DNA of 64,000 nucleotides from Paenibacillus lentus (GTDB lineage Bacteria; Bacillota; Bacilli; Paenibacillales; Paenibacillaceae), in NCBI RefSeq assembly GCF_003931855.1, contig NZ_CP034248.1, positions 3,348,001-3,412,000 of the forward strand, read 5' to 3'. Shown here piece by piece: positions 8,842 through 18,591 of this stretch. The translations under genes and the position numbers were made by a program. Within the stretch, counting starts at the first letter, position 1, and each line of letters opens with the position of its first letter. The notes below the pieces were generated by a model. That model searched no databases, was not told where the DNA came from, and saw nothing but the letters and a program-made list of their open reading frames with translations.

Positions 8842-9006
8842 AAATGGTTGGTATCTCCGAAGGCCATTAGTCATGCTAAAACACTACTATCTACTTATTT
8901 ATGGAGTAATTGAAGCTATCATGAGAGCATGGCTAGTCCCTCCGCATCATGATAAAAATTCCCAAAACTGCTATTCTCTTTGTAGAATTTTGTAAAAAGA
9001 TGTTGT

Positions 9007-11466
9007 ATGCAAAAGCAGGTGAGGGAGATCAGTAGTAAGCAAAGTGTGGATACGGACAGGCTGCTTCAATTGTCCAAAGATATGAAACGCCTTGACCAGA
9101 TTATTGAAGAGCGGATCATGAGATTACAAGCGGATATTCATAACGTTGCTCAGTCGAGCAGGATGAGATATCCAGAATCGGCTGAAGTACGATCCGCAGC
9201 TAATCGTGCGGAAGAAATGCTATATGACATACGCAAGCAGGCGAAGTATTTACACGATCGATTACATAATAAGAGCAATCTGTTGAAATCAATAGCTGGG
9301 CAATATGGAGAAGACGAGGCCAAAATCAAGGCTTTGGTGAAGAAAAATCAGGTCAAGTTCACACTACAACCCGGGTTTCAAAAGGAAATCGCCGCCAAAT
9401 ATCCATCGCGCTTTTCGGGTGACGTTATGAAGCTCTTTGGAGTAATTGATTTCGTCAAGTATGCGATTCAACAGGCTAAGGAAATGACACTGGAATCCAG
9501 ACTGAGCCAATTTAGGGAAGACGAGCATATCAACGCCTATTTTGAAATGCTGCAGAATGGAAATGCTGAAGAGCGTTCATTTGCTGAACAGCAGCTTATG
9601 TTAATTAAAAGTGCCTTCGATCAAATCGCTCAATACCAAACGGAATATGCGATATATAGCAAGTTTGGCAACCAGAAGTATATGGATGAAGCTCACCAAT
9701 TGGCGGAGCAAGCACGGGCACAGCTATCAGCGCTTGGCGTATCGGAGAAGTGGTATGCAGCCGATGTCAATCTAAGAGCTCATTTTATGGGCTCACCGCT
9801 GCGTGCGCTTCGGTATGACCCCTACAAAACAGATGGCTCGGCCATGCCTGCCCTGAGTGAACAACGTTTCGCCATTGCATTAGGCATGATTAACTTGAAT
9901 TATCAAAACTGGGCAAGAGATCGCTATGAATTCATTGAGGCAGGAGCAATTGCAGCAGAAGCAAGACGAAAAGAAATTCCACTTAAAGTAGAGGAATATA
10001 ACAAGACCATCTCGAAGCAGAATATTGAATATGTGCAGCAGTACCTAGCCGAAATCAATCTATATCGTGGCGAAATAACGGGTAAATATAGTCCTGAGCT
10101 GCTAAGGGCGGTCGAAAGATTCCAAGATAACTACAACTCTAGTGAATTATCTGCGGAGCTTCAGTATAAGTTCGAGGTCAATGGCAAGATCGATCATAGA
10201 GTCTTAAATTTGATTTATATGAACAAGGATCTCGTCGAAAAATCGCCTCGTAACCTGGATATGTGTCTCATACCCGGGGGCTTGGAGGATACGCGAAGTG
10301 TATTTGAAAAAACGATAGATTACTTCAATAAATCCATAGACAGCTTCAAGGAAATCGGCTCCGATATTATGGTGGCAGCAGATGAACGAGCGAATAAGGC
10401 GCTGGATTCACCGGGCGATTTTCTGAATTATATTAGCTTCGGCATTCCCAAAGGAATTTATGATGGTTATGCCTACCGAGCTGAAAACAGGCATGAATCT
10501 GCTTATACTTATATTGATTGGTTATCCTCGGGAGTATTGTCCGGGGTGTATGAACCGTTTGTAGGCATCTTTACCACGGACGATCCATTTTCCAAACAGC
10601 ATTGGCTAGATAGTGCAGGGCTGGCCGCTCAAATGTTCGGCATAGGGTATGTAAGAATGCAGCTTAAATCGAACTCCAAAGGCAGCGGCGGATCACTTAA
10701 CGCTAACACTAACGTAGACTTAAATAAGACAAAGAAAGTAGAAACTGAGCCGAAAAAGACGAATCCAGATCCAGTAGATAATTCTTTGGAAAATAAGGGG
10801 AAAGATGAACTACGTGCATGGGTTGAGGCAAATATTGAGCAGAGCGCAGCTGTAAGAGAAGCGTCCAGGTTCGACGAGTATTTGAAGAAAGAGAAGGAAT
10901 TGCTTAAAGCTATAGAGAAAAAGAAAACAAGCCAGCCTCTTGAGGGGACGGGTGAAGGTGGGGGAGGAAGTAGTCAATTATGGAAACAAGGAACACCTTT
11001 AACAGAAGTTAATTACACAGTATCAAATGATGCAAAAAGGCATTTAATTGCTACTAACGATCCAATTAGCGGAAGGAGAGGGGTCAATGGGACTCATAAT
11101 TCTGACGAGTTTCATAATGCATTAAAATCAACAGGTAAAGATATTGAGAATATGATAAGTCCAGAGGATATTACATATGATGTAGATTTTCCTGGATTAG
11201 CGACTATTAAATATAAAATACCGAAAAGCGATGGGAAAGGAACATATTTTGATGAATACAAATATATTGGTAATCCCAAAACAGTATACGATCCTAGGAT
11301 ATACAGTGATCAGCAAATTTATCAGTGGGGCTTGGAAGCAATGAAAAATGGATATTTAAATGGATATTTGATATGTGGTGAAGCATCAAACGGTATGAAA
11401 TTCGTAGGGTATTTTAGAAACGGGGAAATCACTAATTTTCACCCGGTAACAAGTTTCGATAATTAA
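9007..11466 (+). CDS. full-length polymorphic toxin with CdiA-type ribonuclease C-terminus
   Basis: An 819-residue multidomain toxin, the only copy in the island with a complete N-terminus. Residues 1-130 are helical/coiled-coil, of a kind seen in LXG/WXG-like secreted toxins. Residues 140-570 are the pretoxin region repeated in the later copies. It contains [17 protein letters not shown] and a DDPFSKQHWLDSAG segment that resembles the pre-toxin TG region of Bacillota toxins. A charged linker ends in [11 protein letters not shown] at about residue 650. The variable C-terminus (about 165 residues; NGTHNSDEF, then NPKTVYDPRIYSDQQIYQWG) resembles the CdiA C-terminal ribonuclease family; an EndoU-like fold is the alternative. 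One codon is lost relative to the other copies (FEVNG against FDEVNG). Type VII secretion is likely, but no secretion genes are in the window. Confidence 0.75.
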   Translation: MQKQVREISSKQSVDTDRLLQLSKDMKRLDQIIEERIMRLQADIHNVAQSSRMRYPESAEVRSAANRAEEMLYDIRKQAKYLHDRLHNKSNLLKSIAGQYGEDEAKIKALVKKNQVKFTLQPGFQKEIAAKYPSRFSGDVMKLFGVIDFVKYAIQQAKEMTLESRLSQFREDEHINAYFEMLQNGNAEERSFAEQQLMLIKSAFDQIAQYQTEYAIYSKFGNQKYMDEAHQLAEQARAQLSALGVSEKWYAADVNLRAHFMGSPLRALRYDPYKTDGSAMPALSEQRFAIALGMINLNYQNWARDRYEFIEAGAIAAEARRKEIPLKVEEYNKTISKQNIEYVQQYLAEINLYRGEITGKYSPELLRAVERFQDNYNSSELSAELQYKFEVNGKIDHRVLNLIYMNKDLVEKSPRNLDMCLIPGGLEDTRSVFEKTIDYFNKSIDSFKEIGSDIMVAADERANKALDSPGDFLNYISFGIPKGIYDGYAYRAENRHESAYTYIDWLSSGVLSGVYEPFVGIFTTDDPFSKQHWLDSAGLAAQMFGIGYVRMQLKSNSKGSGGSLNANTNVDLNKTKKVETEPKKTNPDPVDNSLENKGKDELRAWVEANIEQSAAVREASRFDEYLKKEKELLKAIEKKKTSQPLEGTGEGGGGSSQLWKQGTPLTEVNYTVSNDAKRHLIATNDPISGRRGVNGTHNSDEFHNALKSTGKDIENMISPEDITYDVDFPGLATIKYKIPKSDGKGTYFDEYKYIGNPKTVYDPRIYSDQQIYQWGLEAMKNGYLNGYLICGEASNGMKFVGYFRNGEITNFHPVTSFDN

Positions 11467-11486
11467 ATATGCTAAGGAGAATGTTT

Positions 11487-11858
11487 GTGAATAGAGAAAT
11501 AATGAGTGAAGAATGGAATATTAATTTTATAAATGGAATCTTTATTAACAAATCAAGGATATTAAAATGCATAGATATAATTTTAACAAAGGAAGGCGTT
11601 ATTTTTGATGATGTTTGTATGATAGCTACTTACAATATGTATGATAATGATGATCCTGACAAGTGTAAACCTGATGAAGTTGTATTCAGTAAAGAATTCC
11701 CAGGATATCCAGAAGAGTTATCATATTTAAAGTACACAGAATTTCAAAGATTAATTGAGGATGGTCTAAAAAAAGTTATTTTTAAATTCGAGGAGAAAGA
11801 ACAATTGGAAATACTAAATGAATTTGAGAGGGCAAAAGAATCATTGCTAGATAATTAG
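11487..11858 (+). CDS. immunity protein for the toxin at 9007 (CdiI-like)
   Basis: A 123-residue acidic protein beginning 20 bases after the toxin stop. GTG 11487 is the start: AAGGAGA (11474-11480) lies six bases upstream, while the ATG at 11481 is too close to it. The sequence (FINGIFINKSRILKCIDII, then EVVFSKEF and a YTEFQRLIEDGLKK helix) resembles the ribonuclease-toxin immunity proteins that accompany CdiA-type ribonuclease domains. Position directly after a toxin and acidity support the role; the family name is from memory. Confidence 0.65.
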   Translation: MNREIMSEEWNINFINGIFINKSRILKCIDIILTKEGVIFDDVCMIATYNMYDNDDPDKCKPDEVVFSKEFPGYPEELSYLKYTEFQRLIEDGLKKVIFKFEEKEQLEILNEFERAKESLLDN

Positions 11859-11955
11859 CATTATGTGTTCACAAACAGGATTGTCGGCAACTTCATATAG
11901 CCTTATATAGATATTTCTTATAAATCTGTAATGCGAGCTAACCACCTTGTTGTGA

Positions 11956-12240
11956 ACAGAGTCAGATGGAAGTATTGGAGAGAAATTAGAAATTGTAAAA
12001 GAAATATTAAAACAACTAAATCATGCAGGCGATGAATCTAAGTTGGTTGAGTCTAATATAGACAACTCGATTTTGATGAATAATGATATGAGTGATTGCT
12101 ATTTTTTTAAGTACATCACTCGAAGAAGCGAATTTCTCGGAAGGGTTTGTCAAAAACAAGATAATACAATAACTACGAGCAAACTAAATACTATACAATT
12201 AAACACTTATAAAAGCTCATTCCACTCAAATTATGAGTAG
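11956..12240 (+). pseudogene. fragment of an unidentified, probably immunity, gene
   Basis: After a TGA at 11953 the frame is open for 94 codons, starting TESDGSIGEKLEIVKEILKQ. There is no start codon with a ribosome binding site, and the C-terminal part looks abnormal. A terminator overlaps the 3' end. It lies where a cassette immunity gene would be expected, between cassettes 1 and 2, and is probably the remains of one. Confidence 0.4.
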
Positions 12241-12256
12241 GAGTGAGCTTTTATTG
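12209..12256 (+). terminator. rho-independent terminator
   Basis: ATAAAAGCTCATTCC pairs with GGAGTGAGCTTTTAT around a loop of about 16 bases. It isolates cassette 1 from cassette 2. Confidence 0.75.
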
Positions 12257-12274
12257 TACGCCAAGGTTAGCGGA

Positions 12275-12930
12275 TGGGTGTATGAACCCCTGGTGGCGCC
12301 TTTAATCCATACGATCCATATTCCAAAGAGCATTGGCTAGATAGTGCAGGGCTGGCCGCTCAAATTGTAGGCATGGGGGCTGCAAAAATGCAGCTTAAAT
12401 CGAACTCCAAAGGCAGCGGCGGATCACTTAATGCTAACGTAGAGTTAAATAAGTCAGAGAAACTAGAGACCGAGCCTAAGAAGACGAATTCAGATCCAGT
12501 AGATAATTCTTTGGATAATAAGCAGCCTTTTGAGGGGATGGGTAATGGTGGTAAGATAATCTCTAGTGTTGATGATTTATCAGATGTTGCAAAGTCTAAA
12601 ATCACTACTAGTCAGAGAGCAACATTGAATCAACAGGAAAGAACATACTCGCATTTAACCGAAATGGATTTAAAAGGAGCACAGAGAGACTTAGATGGCG
12701 ACCCTGTTCCCAAACCAAGTGGAGGTTATTATGATCATGCTCAAGAAGTTTCTGATGCATATCGTGGTTTAGTTGAATTAAAAAGAAGTTGGGAAGGGAT
12801 GCTTAAAAATCCTAATTTAGATGCTGAACTTCGACAACTTTACACATCTAAGTTGAATGAGGCAAACGCTACAATGGAAAAAATTGAAACTATGTTTAAT
12901 CCACATGGTGGAGTGTTTCCATCTAAATAA
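12275..12930 (+). pseudogene. toxin cassette 2: truncated pretoxin with type 28 toxin domain
   Basis: Homology to the pretoxin starts abruptly at GTGTATGAACCCCTGGTGG. A one-base loss near 12297 relative to other copies shifts the frame, so the first possible start in the toxin frame is ATG 12373 (MGAAKMQLKSNS), without a clear ribosome binding site. The linker is shorter than elsewhere and ends KQPFEGMGNGG. The last about 130 residues (HLTEMDLKGAQRDLDG, PKPSGGYYDHAQEV, RGLVELKRSWEGMLKNPNLD) fit my memory of polymorphic toxin type 28. Without secretion and pretoxin parts it is a silent cassette that could be used only by recombination (inference). Confidence 0.65.
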
Positions 12931-12947
12931 TGATTGGAGTAATGTAT

Positions 12948-13394
12948 ATGATTAATAGAAAAAAGACATTAAAAGAGTATCTGACTAATGAAGATTATGA
13001 AAGTGTAGTACAAAATGCAACAAAGTTTTCTGATATGTCGCTACCTGTGTGGCATTTGGAGATTACAGGTAAATGTCTGTGTGAGTTATCAAACTTCGAT
13101 TTGATCCGTTGTATTAGACAGGATGTTTTTACAGATTTAGCGACTTTTGAAATTATTGAAAGGATTGATGAACAGAATACACCATTCTATGCTGATATTG
13201 ATTCAATGGAATTGATGGAAAAGTTATCATCTGTTAATTCGGATATACTATCAGCATATAAGAGTAAATTGGATAAAATGATTGAAAATGTTGAAACGAA
13301 CGGCTTAATAGATTTAGCGGATATTTGGATGTTCGATGAACAGAAGGAGACGTATCAGGGCTATATCAATATAATAAAGAGTAAAATTCATTGA
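12948..13394 (+). CDS. CdiI-type immunity protein of cassette 2
   Basis: A 148-residue protein following the toxin end by 17 bases. GGAG at 12936-12939 fits ATG 12948 better than ATGs at 12930 or 12942. The stretch KTLKEYLTNEDYES, then CELSNFDLIRCIRQDVF and LATFEIIERI, resembles the contact-dependent growth inhibition immunity family with its conserved DLxRCIRQ segment. It is intact, unlike its toxin's 5' part. The motif QGYINIIKSKI at its end recurs in a remnant 250 bases downstream. Confidence 0.7.
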   Translation: MINRKKTLKEYLTNEDYESVVQNATKFSDMSLPVWHLEITGKCLCELSNFDLIRCIRQDVFTDLATFEIIERIDEQNTPFYADIDSMELMEKLSSVNSDILSAYKSKLDKMIENVETNGLIDLADIWMFDEQKETYQGYINIIKSKIH

Positions 13395-13418
13395 TATTGG
13401 TAAGTATTACTTGACTGG

Positions 13419-13599
13419 TGGTGGGGCCACCCAGTGCCGAATGAAGCCAACACCCAAATGATAGCACATCTAACCCATGTAATACCCGTATAAAGATTTC
13501 GTCACTTTGATTGTACGCACATCAAATGCTTTAATAATATAACCTAAATAACGACAGGTCGGTTATGGTCAGATATCACCATGATTGACCTGTCTTTTG
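13419..13599 (+). repeat. intercassette repeat, long form, copy A
   Basis: It starts with the core GGTGGGGCCACCCAGTGCCG at 13419 and contains AACCCATGTAATACCCGTAT. It ends in an inverted repeat (GACAGGTC...TATGGT / CCATGATTGACCTGTC) followed by TTTTG, which looks like a terminator. Copies B and C are at 16811 and 20411. It lies 25 bases after an immunity stop. Confidence 0.8.
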
Positions 13600-13630
13600 T
13601 TAGCTTCGGCTTCTCGTAGTTTTTTCACAT

Positions 13631-13702
13631 AAGGAAACGCATCAAGGATATATCAATATAATTAAAAATACGCTCTATATATTCTCTAGCGACATTATAT
13701 AG
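13631..13702 (+). pseudogene. 3' fragment of a second CdiI-like immunity gene
   Basis: Twenty-three codons read KETHQGYINIIKNTLYIF and end in TAG at 13700-13702. They match the end of the immunity gene at 12948 (KETYQGYINIIKSKI). This is the trace of another cassette whose toxin and most of its immunity gene have been lost. Confidence 0.6.
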
Positions 13703-13716
13703 AAGGAGTTTTAAGC

Positions 13717-14228
13717 ATGATACAGATATCTGAAATTTCTTGTGTAAAGAAAGAAAACGTAGAATTTGATGATTATATTCCAATTACTGTTAGGTGGGGA
13801 GCGAATGAAAGAAGTTTTGATAGAATCTTATATTGGAGGACAGGAGATTTTAAAAAATCGTTATTTGAGATGGGGATTTCAGAGCAAGATGGAAGTTTAT
13901 TTTCATTAACTTTAACACTGTAGATAGTGGGAAAGTGAAGTTTTCTCAAAATCATGAAGTTGTAACCTCTAGTGTTGTAGGCCTTCCTCTTTTTAACAAA
14001 GACACAATATTTAATAATAGTGGTTACTTTGATGATATAGCCGATATCAATGTAGAGGTTAGTAACAATAGTTTTCGTATATTATTTGATCACTCTCCAA
14101 TTGTATCTCATATTCAAAATGGACGAATATTGTTTGGATTAACCGAACAAAAATTACTCGCTATGATTGAAGTATCTGATATTAGCAAGACAGAACATGA
14201 ACAATTAAAACTTGCTTTAAATGTTTAA
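13717..14228 (+). pseudogene. orphan immunity gene with a frameshift
   Basis: ATG 13717 follows AAGGAG at good spacing and reads MIQISEISCVKKENVEFDDY to a TAG at 13921. In the next frame the protein continues NTVDSGKVKFSQNHEVVTSS to a TAA at 14228, so one frameshift near 13905-13920 splits a gene of about 170 codons. I do not recognise the family. No toxin lies before it, making it an orphan. Its last 105 bases are repeated at 25918-26025. Confidence 0.6.
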
Positions 14229-14232
14229 AAAT

Positions 14233-14440
14233 TTTGGGCCACCCATTGCCGAATAAATCACAAAAATTTAAGTTTACATAAGCAAGACCTATTTTAACTT
14301 GCATCGTAAGTTGAAATAGGTCTCTTTTTCATATTGCTTAATTTAGGGTTGATTATGGTCAGTACCAATCATAATATTCTAGGCCATCCTATTATTTATT
14401 TTCGCCAAAAAGTTGAACAGTCTGCCTTACCCCACTTTAA
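14233..14440 (+). repeat. intercassette repeat, short form, copy a, with terminator
   Basis: It begins TTGGGCCACCCATTGCCGAA 5 bases after an immunity stop. At 14284-14328 AGACCTATTTTAACTT pairs with AAGTTGAAATAGGTCT, followed by CTTTTTC, a textbook terminator. The repeat continues through ATGGTCAGTACCAATCATAA into the next toxin cassette. Copies b and c are at 23275 and 26033. Confidence 0.8.
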
Positions 14441-16410
14441 AATCGATCATATTCTTAAGTAATGAGAAATCGACCGACGATCCTACTGGATATGGACTCA
14501 ACTTGAAGCTCTTTGGAGTAATTGATCTTGTTAAGTATGTGATAGAGCAGGCCAAGGAAATGACACTGGAATCCAGACTGAGCCAATTTAGGGAAGACGA
14601 GCATATCAACGCCTATTTTGAAATGCTGCAGAATGGAAATGCTGAAGAGCGTTCATTTGCTGAACAGCAGCTTATGTTAATTAAAAGTGCTTTCGACCAA
14701 ATCGCTCAATACCAAACGGAATATGCGATATATAGCAAGTTTGGCAATCAGAAGTATATGGATGAAGCTCATCAATTGGCGGAGCAAGCACGGGCACAGC
14801 TATCAGCGCTTGGCGTATCAGAGAAATGGTATGCAGCCGATGTCAATTTAAGAGCTCATTTTATGGGCTCACCGCTGCGTGCGCTTCGGTATGATCCTTA
14901 CAAAACAGATGGCTCGGCCATGCCTAGCCTGAGTGAACAGCGTTTCGCCATTGCATTAGGCATGATTAACTTGAATTATCAAAACTGGGCAAGAAAGCGC
15001 TATGAATTCATTGAGGCAGGAGCAATTGCAGCAGAAGCGAAACGAAGAGAAATTCCACTTAAGGTGGAGGAATATAACAAGACCATCTCGAAGCAGAATA
15101 TTGAATATGTGCAGCAGTACCTAGCCGAAATCAATCTATATCGTGGCGAAATAACGGGCAAATATAGTCCTGAGCTGCTAAGGGCGGTCGAAAGATTCCA
15201 AGATAACTACAACTCTAGTGAATTATCTGTGGAGCTTCAGTATAAGTTCGACGAGGTCAATGGCAAGATCGATCATAGAGTCTTAAATTTGATTTATATG
15301 AACAAGGATCTCGTCGAAAAATCGCCTCGTAACCTGGATATGTGTCTGATACCCGGGGGCTTGGAGGATACGCGAAGCGTATTTGAAAAAACGATATATT
15401 ACTTCAATAAATCCATAGACAGCTTCAAGGAAATCGGCTCCGATATTATGGTGGCAGCAGATGAACGAGCGAATAAGGCGCTGGATTCACCGGGTCATTT
15501 CCTGAATTATATTAGCTTCGGCATTCCCAAAGGAATTTATGATGGTTATGCCTACCGAGCTGAAAACAGGAATGAATCTGCTTATACTTATATCGATTGG
15601 TTATCCTCCGGAGTATTGTCCGGGGTGTATGAACCCCTAGTAGGCGCCTTTAACCCGGACGATCCATATTCCAAAGAGCATTGGCTAGATAGTGCAAGTC
15701 TGGTCTCAATGTTACTGGGTCTTGGGGCTGCAAGAATGCAGCTTAAATCGAACTCCACAGGTAGCGGCGGATCACTTAACACTAACACCAACGTAGACTT
15801 AAATAAGACAGAGAAAATTGAAGCTGAGCCGAAGAAGACGAATCCAGATCCAGCAGATAATTCTTTGGATAATAAGGGGAAAGATGAATTACGTGCATGG
15901 GTTGAGGCAAATATTGAGCGGAGCGCAGCTGTAAGAGAAGCGTCCAGGTTCGACGAATATTTGAAGAAAGAGAAGGAACTGCTTGAAGATATAGAGAAAA
16001 AGAAAACAAGCCAGCCTCTTGAGGGGACGGGTGATGGTGTACCTTCTTATGGAAAGAATTCAGTACCTATAGGACCTTACCAAGAAGTAAATGGATTCCC
16101 AGTTAAAGTAAAACCAGGTGCTCAGGAGAAACATATTCCTAATACTCCAAATTATAAACAAGAAATAGCAAATGGAAAAAACAAGAGTATCTTCTATGGG
16201 GATAATAAAACGGCACAAGAATTGCTTGATGAGTTTGCAGGTAAAGGTCAACTACTACCAAATGGTAATAAAGAAAGAGTAGACTTTGGTAAACCAATTG
16301 GAAAATACTATGATCGTGATACTGGTGAGTATCTTGAAACTACTAGAGGAATGATTCATTACGGAAAAGACGGAGCGCATATAGTGCCATCAGAACCATT
16401 AAAGGAGTAA
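14413..16410 (+). CDS. toxin cassette 4: 5'-truncated pretoxin with type 50 toxin domain
   Basis: The open frame starts at TTG 14413, but its first about 30 residues ([20 protein letters not shown]) do not match the full-length toxin. The pretoxin match starts at [12 protein letters not shown]. The remainder is near-identical to the 9007 gene to the linker PLEGTGDG. The last about 130 residues ([64 protein letters not shown]) fit polymorphic toxin type 50 as I recall it. No ribosome binding site or secretion N-terminus is visible, so I regard it as a silent cassette. Its immunity gene follows. Confidence 0.65.
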   Translation: MNSLPYPTLKSIIFLSNEKSTDDPTGYGLNLKLFGVIDLVKYVIEQAKEMTLESRLSQFREDEHINAYFEMLQNGNAEERSFAEQQLMLIKSAFDQIAQYQTEYAIYSKFGNQKYMDEAHQLAEQARAQLSALGVSEKWYAADVNLRAHFMGSPLRALRYDPYKTDGSAMPSLSEQRFAIALGMINLNYQNWARKRYEFIEAGAIAAEAKRREIPLKVEEYNKTISKQNIEYVQQYLAEINLYRGEITGKYSPELLRAVERFQDNYNSSELSVELQYKFDEVNGKIDHRVLNLIYMNKDLVEKSPRNLDMCLIPGGLEDTRSVFEKTIYYFNKSIDSFKEIGSDIMVAADERANKALDSPGHFLNYISFGIPKGIYDGYAYRAENRNESAYTYIDWLSSGVLSGVYEPLVGAFNPDDPYSKEHWLDSASLVSMLLGLGAARMQLKSNSTGSGGSLNTNTNVDLNKTEKIEAEPKKTNPDPADNSLDNKGKDELRAWVEANIERSAAVREASRFDEYLKKEKELLEDIEKKKTSQPLEGTGDGVPSYGKNSVPIGPYQEVNGFPVKVKPGAQEKHIPNTPNYKQEIANGKNKSIFYGDNKTAQELLDEFAGKGQLLPNGNKERVDFGKPIGKYYDRDTGEYLETTRGMIHYGKDGAHIVPSEPLKE

Positions 16411-16426
16411 AAAGAGGAGGATACAC

Positions 16427-16765
16427 ATGGAATATGACCCTTTAATAAAAGTGTTAAAAAAGTATAAAGATAGTGAATTGATAATAGAGTGGGATAGTGG
16501 ATTAAAGATTATTGGTGAATCAGACACACTTTTTGAAACAGACAATGGGTTGGATGACGATGATGTAAATTATACTGAATATCATGCAGTTACATTTCAA
16601 GTAAATGATATTTTAGTGCATCCTACTAGTGAAGAAAATAGTTTATATAATTGGTTAATACAAAAGAAAGGTACATTAATTGAAATTTCACTTTATGATG
16701 ATCCGCCAGGTGCAGTTTTTTTATCGGATGGACAAAATGTATGGAAAAGGGATAGTAAAAAATAA
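16427..16765 (+). CDS. immunity protein of cassette 4
   Basis: A 112-residue acidic protein starting [20 protein letters not shown], with GAGGAGG upstream and only 16 bases from the toxin stop. The middle is very acidic ([19 protein letters not shown]), typical of proteins that mask a basic nuclease. I do not recognise the family; the role is inferred from position. Confidence 0.6.
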   Translation: MEYDPLIKVLKKYKDSELIIEWDSGLKIIGESDTLFETDNGLDDDDVNYTEYHAVTFQVNDILVHPTSEENSLYNWLIQKKGTLIEISLYDDPPGAVFLSDGQNVWKRDSKK

Positions 16766-16810
16766 AAGCGTTACTTTAAATATATACCTTGATTGGCTTC
16801 GTGCCTTTTT

Positions 16811-17011
16811 TGGTGGGGATACCGAGTGCCGAATAAACCCATCATTCAACCAATAACACAGTTAACCCATGTAATACCCGTATAAAGATTTCACCATTTC
16901 GGTTGTACGCACATCAATTGCTTTAATTTTATAACCTAAATAACGCTATTCCGTTACATCAAGCAGGTCGATTATGGTCAGACACCACCATGATTGACCT
17001 GCTTCGTATTA
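16811..17011 (+). repeat. intercassette repeat, long form, copy B (interrupted by IS110)
   Basis: It has the core GGTGGGGATACCGAGTGCCG, AACCCATGTAATACCCGTAT and the hairpin GCAGGTCGATTATGG / CCATGATTGACCTGC at 16961-17004. Sequence resembling the end of the other long copies (TTTTTGTTATGTTCGTTTTC) reappears at about 18540, so the IS110 element inserted into this repeat. Confidence 0.75.
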
Positions 17012-17012
17012 T

Positions 17013-17248
17013 TAGGTCGGCCAGAGATTTCTGGTTGGCCTAAATTTACGGCTGTTCTATGATGGTGGTAGCCGGGAGAACGTGGTTGACCTTGGGGTAC
17101 TAAACCCCGTATAAAAAACTGTTTACCCACTACCCCCAATGACCATGTTTGAGCTGGTTGTGGCTAGTGACCTCGTATCACAAGCGAAGCTGTGGGATTG
17201 GAACCATCGGTGGGAACGTCGGCTGAAATTACATTAGGAGGAGAGGAT
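17013..17248 (+). ncRNA. candidate bridge-RNA region of the IS110 left end
   Basis: About 235 non-coding bases precede the transposase. They contain hairpins such as GGTCGGCCAGAG / CTGGTTGGCC and TTGGGGTAC-TAAA-CCCC. In the IS110 group the left end is transcribed into a bridge RNA that pairs with donor and target DNA. The position and size fit; the guide loops were not mapped. Confidence 0.35.
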
Positions 17249-18427
17249 ATGGAACCGGTTATTGGCTTAGATGTAGCGAAAGAGAAAAGTGTTATTCAAG
17301 CGTTTATGAAGCGAAATGAGGTTTACGGAAAACCTGAAACCATTACACACGATGAAGAGGGATACAGACGTCTTGGTAGCATCATTCAGGAGCTTCAAGT
17401 ATGAACAGGAGAAGAACCTGTTGTCGTTCTGGAAGCAACGGGTCATTATCATCGCCCAGTAGTGGCATACCTGTCGGCTATTAAGGTATCTTATTTCATC
17501 GTCAACCCGTTGTTATCCAAACGCACTAAGAACGCACAACTGCGAAAAGTAAAAACGGATAGAGCAGACGCCTGGCATTTGGCGGAAATGTATTATCGTG
17601 GCGACGTGAAGCCGCATCGGAGCTGGGAGGAGTGTTACACAGAGCTTCAGCATGTGACAAGGCAGCATGAGTTTATGAGCTCGCTTTATGTACAAGCAAA
17701 GCTTAACGCACGTGCGCTATTGGATCAGGTGTTTCCCGCCTATGAGGAGATTTTCAGCGATTTATTTTCTCTAACGGCACTTAAGACGCTGCAAGCCTGT
17801 ATATCCAGTGAATCGAAGGAATGGACAGAAGTTATACGTCCGTTTACGGGGAAGTCTCACTCCGAACAATGGATTCGTTCGAAAGCTGAGCATCTCAACA
17901 TCGTTCATAAACACTGGCTCAAGTCAGAGAGAAGCCTGGCGCAAACGATGATGCTGCAAAGCATGATAACGCTTCTTCTGTCCATGCAGGAACAGCTTCA
18001 AACGATAGAGGAGCAGATCAGGCTGTTGGCTGAGAAGATGCCGGAAATAGAACTTATCAAGAGTATTCCGGGCTTAGGGGATAAACTTGCGGCGACAATC
18101 ATATCAGAGATCGGTAACGCTCATCAGTTTGAAGAAGCAAAGCAGTTGGTGGCATTTGCAGGGATTGATCCGGGTGTACAGAGTTCTAGACAGTTTACAG
18201 CTACACGCAACCGGATATCAAAGCGAGGCTCCAAGCGTTTACGACGAGCTTTATTTTTGGCAGTGCAATGCGGATTACGTCGCGGCTGTAACGGGAGGAT
18301 AAAGAGGTACTACGATAAGAAAAGGCAAGAGGGCAAGCCTTATAAGGTGACGGTGATTGCTTGCGCAAACAAGCTATTGCATCACATCTACGCCATCTTG
18401 AAGAAGGGCCAGCCCTACCAGGTATAA
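17249..18427 (+). pseudogene. IS110 transposase with an in-frame stop
   Basis: ATG 17249 follows AGGAGGAGAGGA and reads MEPVIGLDVAKEKSVIQAF. After 51 codons a TGA (17402-17404) interrupts the frame, which then continues without shift as TGEEPVVVLEATGHYHRPVV. DEDD residues are visible in IGLDVAKEK, LEATGHYH and KTDRADAWHLAE. The C-terminal transposase_20-like part includes PGLGDKLAATIISEIG and the Ser-bearing ISKRGSKRLRRAL. Without readthrough the protein would be cut, so this copy is probably inactive. Confidence 0.85.
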
Positions 18428-18591
18428 CCATAATTTTCCATAACCTCCACGGCAATGGAGGTTATTTGGCATATACAAAAGTATATCAGCATTTCAGTCC
18501 TAAAGCCAAGGTATTGAGGCTTGACAAGTATTAGCTGGTTTTTTGTTATGTTCGTTTTCTTGTAATTTATTTAAAGTCATCGCAACTGTAG

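Larger units (their letters stand above)
17013..18535 (+). mobile_element. IS110-family insertion sequence
   Basis: The element carries one transposase gene with the IS110 DEDD and C-terminal domains, a non-coding left end of about 235 bases and a short right end with the hairpin AACCTCC-ACGGCAAT-GGAGGTT (18441-18462). IS110 elements have no or short inverted repeats, so the ends given are estimates. They come from where the flanking long repeat stops (about 17012) and resumes (about 18530). Confidence 0.75.

Noticed and set aside
17192-17248. An upstream extension of the IS110 transposase to 17192
   Set aside because: AGGAGGAGAGGA directly before ATG 17249, and the family start IGLDVAKEK just after it, show that 17249 is the real start. 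The extension lies in the presumed bridge-RNA region.
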